From: Ampelocalamus luodianensis
Taxonomy: Eukaryota > Streptophyta > Magnoliopsida > Poales > Poaceae
Assembly: GCA_036346255.1 (NCBI GenBank)
Contig: CM070617.1
Span: forward strand, 6,613,501 to 6,677,500
Reading direction: 5' to 3'
Length of the DNA: 64,000 bases
Of the stretch, positions 60,387 to 64,000 are shown piece after piece (position 1 is the first letter of the stretch; every line of letters starts with the position of its first letter). Below the pieces are notes generated by a model that saw nothing but the letters and a program-made list of their open reading frames with translations, had not been told where the DNA came from and searched no databases. Position numbers and translations under genes: made by a program.

Positions 60387-61210
60387 ATGAGGGTATTTTT
60401 GGTATTTTGGGGAAAAAATTGACAGAAAAAATTAACGGATGTGACGGTAATAGCATAAAATGCATGATTTCGACTTTATAGTGGCATAGAAGATGACCTC
60501 GGATTAGAACATTTACAGTGGTATATGATTTTTTTTTCCCGGTATAAAACCGCAGCCCACGGTGCAGGCGGGCCCACGCGCGAGGGTATTGTTTTGTTAC
60601 GGTAGCAAACGGATTCGTTAGTTTTAATTAAGCTTTGTTCAATGTAACTGGGCAGATTTTTGAAAATTTGCCCCCCTTTTCTTCCATTGTACTTTCCTGT
60701 TAGCATGTGGCACACTTTCTTAAAAGTTAGTACTACTCCATCTTTTTTAAAGTTACTTTTTGGTATCAATAAGATTAGTCGCTTCAGAAATTTAGTGTTG
60801 TGGACAGAATTCGTAAGAGGTAGAACAAGCTTCCAACCTCTACTTGTACTAAGTCTTATAATTGGAACGAAACAGTGCTGAATATATTATGCTCGGAAGC
60901 CAATGTAAATTTCTTTTCTAGTCCACTGTTCTTTTTCGTTGGGTTGGGTTGGGCAGAAGAACACACACTCCTTCCAACTATTTGAGAAAATGCATAACGC
61001 CCCACCTAGGCTCCCAGGTTAGCCACCTAATCTTTGCCTGTCATGTTAAGTCTTTAATTTGGTTTCTTTCGTAGTTTTTCCATTTTACATATCTTGGTTT
61101 CTCTGCATTATTTTTTTTAAAAAAAAATAAAGAACTAAGCAATTGCTTGGTTGTAAGTTCTAAATTGTAGTTGCGTCAATAATTGAACCATGCCTTTTAT
61201 ATTTATAGGA
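60387..61210. other. Unassigned region
   Basis: Mostly AT-rich with a GC patch near 60545-60590. Short frames only, without domains. I see nothing I can name. Confidence 0.4.
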
Positions 61211-61214
61211 GTTA

Positions 61215-61454
61215 CTCTCTCCGGTCACAAATTCATATCGTTTTGGACATCCACATGGTCTCCAAAACACAACTCTGACTACTAATTTATATTGTAATAT
61301 AGTTATAACACCCAATGAAATTACAATATTATGAAAATATTTTTGGAGACAGTCTATACATATGATTTTCAAGTATCTAAATTAAAATATTTAAAAAGAT
61401 ATTGATAACCAAAGTTTTGAAAGTTTAACTACATGTATTTGTGATCGGAAGGAG
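61215..61454. mobile_element. Stowaway-like MITE (Tc1/mariner)
   Basis: 240 bp flanked by TA (61213-61214 and 61455-61456). The left end ctctctccggtcacaaattc is an imperfect inverted repeat of the right end (atttgtgatcggaaggag). The AT-rich interior has no coding capacity. The TA duplication and CTCC-type ends are typical of Stowaway. Confidence 0.8.
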
Positions 61455-64000
61455 TAACTCTTGATATATGAACTCAGGTGTAGGTTCACTGAACTGCAGG
61501 TGAATCAGTGAAGTTTGCGGTGTAGGTTCGCTGAACTGGAGATGGTCGGGTGAAGTTTGTGGAGAATGACGAAACCGATAAGCTACCTGGCGGTTTGGTA
61601 TAGCTGAAAAGTCGGGTTTTCTTTTCAGTTTAAATCATGATTATGCTAATTGTAATAGGAATCTTGTGGGTTTTACTCGAGCGCGTGCATTTTATTGCCA
61701 ATATATTCAGTGTAGTTTCTGAGAATTTTGATCAAAGCTGTTAAGCTAAATATTTTGATCAAAGCTGTTAAGCTACATATTTTACTTATGTTTTCGCGTG
61801 AAACGAGTAATAGCACAAACTAAAACATAAAATATATTTTTCTCCGTGTGTTTGACATGTCAGATATATGGTATGTGTTTGACACATCAGACATATGGTG
61901 TGGTAGTGAAGCCGATGACGCTGTGCATGTGGAGCACGGCAAAGAAGATGCGATGCAAGCCATTGCGAAGCTCGGCCAAGCATGGTGGCGGGGCCGAGAG
62001 CAAAGCGCATGATGAGTACAATGGCGTCGTAGGTGCGACACGGGCCGTAGCAGATAGGCTTGGCAACGGAGACAAATGCACGGCGTCGACTGAGCATGTG
62101 GTAGAGGCGTACTGCGGGCTGTAGCGAAGCTCCGCCAAGAGTGGCAGCTAAGCCGAGTCCTTAGCGTAGGCCGAGCATGACAGCGGAGGTATGTCGCAAG
62201 ATTTTGCCGAGTGACAATGTTGATGTGATGGTGTACGTTGAGCCCAACGATGTGGCTCAATGTAATAGAATAATATGTTTTTTTTAAAAAAAATCCGCTG
62301 CAGCGTATGACATTCAGCTAGTTCAAGGCAACTAGTAGCCTGTGCGTGCCCTTGGCACGCGAGAACAATTGATGTTAAAATGTATAGTATGATTCTATTG
62401 TAACACACGAAATAATGATATAACTAAGTTGCATGTAGCAGAAGGTGGTTGGCGGTATATTGTTATATAACATTAGTGGTTGCAAACGTTTAAGATGTCT
62501 GCGGACTGAGTATAACATGTAGTTCACAAAAGGTTCTATTCTGTTTGGCGTTATTATACAGGTTGAAGGGCAGAGATCCATTACATACTAAAAGTACAAA
62601 AGATAGCATGTCGTCGCTGGTTCGAAGAGCACACGACAGGTGAAAATAAATTTTCTGGGCCTCGTCCCACGGGAGGCCCCTCTCCATCTTCCTCCATTTC
62701 GCCCCCCCCCCTCCCCCTGATCCAACGGCCCGGGGGAGGGGCCTCACGTGAGGCCCTCCCCCAGGGAATTCCCTTCCCCGACAGGTAGTTCTTCTCTGAT
62801 GTGAGCAGTTGGCTTAGTTTAGTGTTGTAGCAACTGCAACATATTGTTTGTAAGATGTAATATCCGTGAGCAATTTATAGGGTTAGATATTAGTGACAAT
62901 TTGATGGATGTATTTCTATAAAGACAAAGAAATTACCTGGTGTTTACTGAGAGGGGTCGGAGTCTGGATTGGGCTGCTCTGTAGTAGAAGAGGGTGTTGG
63001 GTGGGTATCCAGTGCATGTTGGGATCTGTGTTCCATAGTCATTATGTTAGGTATAGATTTTGTTGAATGTGTGGTTCGTTGCAAGATACGAAGATTTAAC
63101 ATAGATATGAGGTGTGCTGGATTGTAGATAGACTATAATTACGAGGAGAATTCAGGGAGAATCTAACAAGAGTGCATTTCTCTATGTAAGTATTCTACAT
63201 TAGTGATGAAGGAGGCTATATAGAGTAGATTGAAGATGGTTATAGTTCTAGTGTCAAAGGAGCTATACTAAGACAGTAATAATGAATCTTACATTTAAGC
63301 TATACGTATTTAGGCAAATGGAAGGACTATTCTGATATATTGTATGTATTAAATACGTGGTTTAATAGTAGTAGTCACTTATAGTACATGCCTTTTCTTG
63401 TGGTGAGGAGCAACTGTAATATCTTTGTTAGTGAGTAAGACAGTTTCTACATGGAAGGATGTGGACTGTGGAGCCTGCAGTTAGCCAGTGCGCATGAATA
63501 TTAGATGAAATAAGTGGGGTATATAATGAGGGTGTAGTAGGCTGTATATGTAAACAAAGGTGGTAGAGATAGTGATTGCACTAACCTGTTCTGAAGTCTG
63601 CGTTTGATCAAAAAGTCTTTTTTTTTTTTTTTGCAGAGGAAGTTGGCATATCCACTGAAGATGGTCTGAGGACGAAATTAGCAGGAGCTGTGAAACAGTA
63701 ATGTGGCGCTACAAATAAACGCTGGTGAATGCGAAACATAGCCTAGAGTGTACCTGTGTGTAGTATGTGTTGATGTATCAGCAAGCTGTGTTGGAGATGG
63801 TGGGGTGTGTTTCCATGATAGCTTGTGTAGAGGTATGCATATTGTTAGTAAATAAAGCATTTTTTTGTACTTATAGACCAGTGAAAATTTGAACGAACTG
63901 AACAGGAAAAAGATGCAATGATATTGACTATAAGCACAGGTAAGGAAAATAGCTTAAATATGAAGAGTGGTATATCTAAATAAATATTTAGTACCTCAAG
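61455..64000. other. Right-hand region without a supported gene
   Basis: 61840-62260 has open frames on both strands with a repeated phrase (gtttgacacatcagacatatgg twice in variant form) but no domain. 62640-62765 is GC-rich and ends in a palindrome. A possible exon follows an acceptor at about 63637 (frame EEVGISTEDGLRTKLAGAVKQ then TAA at 63700-63702), but nothing upstream connects to it. A T13-like run lies at 63619-63632. Confidence 0.35.
62735..62762. repeat. GC-rich palindrome centred on CACGTG
   Basis: GGCCTCACGTGAGGCC is perfectly palindromic, and the symmetry continues outward as gggag/ctccc. The centre CACGTG (62745-62750) is the plant G-box core. No adjacent gene is identified. 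Confidence 0.75.

Overview
The window is nuclear DNA of a grass, most likely rice (Oryza). It has intron-rich genes with GT..AG splice sites, GC-rich first exons, and a dense load of grass-type transposons (Copia, PIF/Harbinger, Mutator-like foldback elements, Stowaway, a tRNA-derived SINE). From memory, unverified, rice RH39 and SSRP1 genes lie close together on chromosome 1, which would place the window there. No prokaryotic features, CRISPR arrays or functional tRNA/rRNA genes were seen.

Layout: (1) 1-4663, minus: a DEAD-box RNA helicase of the RH39 type, nine exons in the window, 3' end beyond position 1. (2) 4.7-10.9 kb: no supported gene; a pyrimidine-rich 179-bp tandem repeat, AT-rich repeats and a (TA)n tract. 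(3) 10.9-16.2 kb: a Copia retrotransposon with two LTRs, a 5-bp target duplication and a broken gag-pol. (4) 16.4-25.2 kb, plus: a RAD6/UBC2-type ubiquitin-conjugating enzyme. A foldback element sits just upstream of its TATA box, a 5.1-kb PIF/Harbinger element lies in intron 2, and a 2-base insertion shifts the frame in exon 4. (5) 26.3-29.3 kb: a SINE-like element, then a phosducin-like (PLP3) gene on minus. (6) 30.4-31.3 kb: a ~150-bp tandem array of transposon origin. (7) 31.9-38.2 kb, plus: SSRP1, a FACT subunit, complete at 641 codons. (8) 39.5-45.5 kb, plus: a DUF1664 membrane/coiled-coil protein with a 1.3-kb repetitive element in intron 5. (9) 46.3-52.4 kb: an RNase H remnant and a second, decayed PIF/Harbinger element. 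(10) 52.7-58.5 kb, minus: cytosolic-type glutaminyl-tRNA synthetase, 22 exons, 795 codons. (11) 58.5-64 kb: a 940-bp Mutator-like element, a Stowaway MITE and unassigned DNA.

The host genes are unrelated housekeeping functions (rRNA processing, ubiquitination, chaperoning, chromatin, tRNA charging) and do not form a pathway. The unusual content is the way mobile elements are arranged around them, especially around the UBC gene. I found no clear case for a wholly new biological system. The best leads are the UBC frameshift and promoter-proximal element, the SINE with internal tandem repeats, and the two inverted copies of one tandem-repeat family 29 kb apart.
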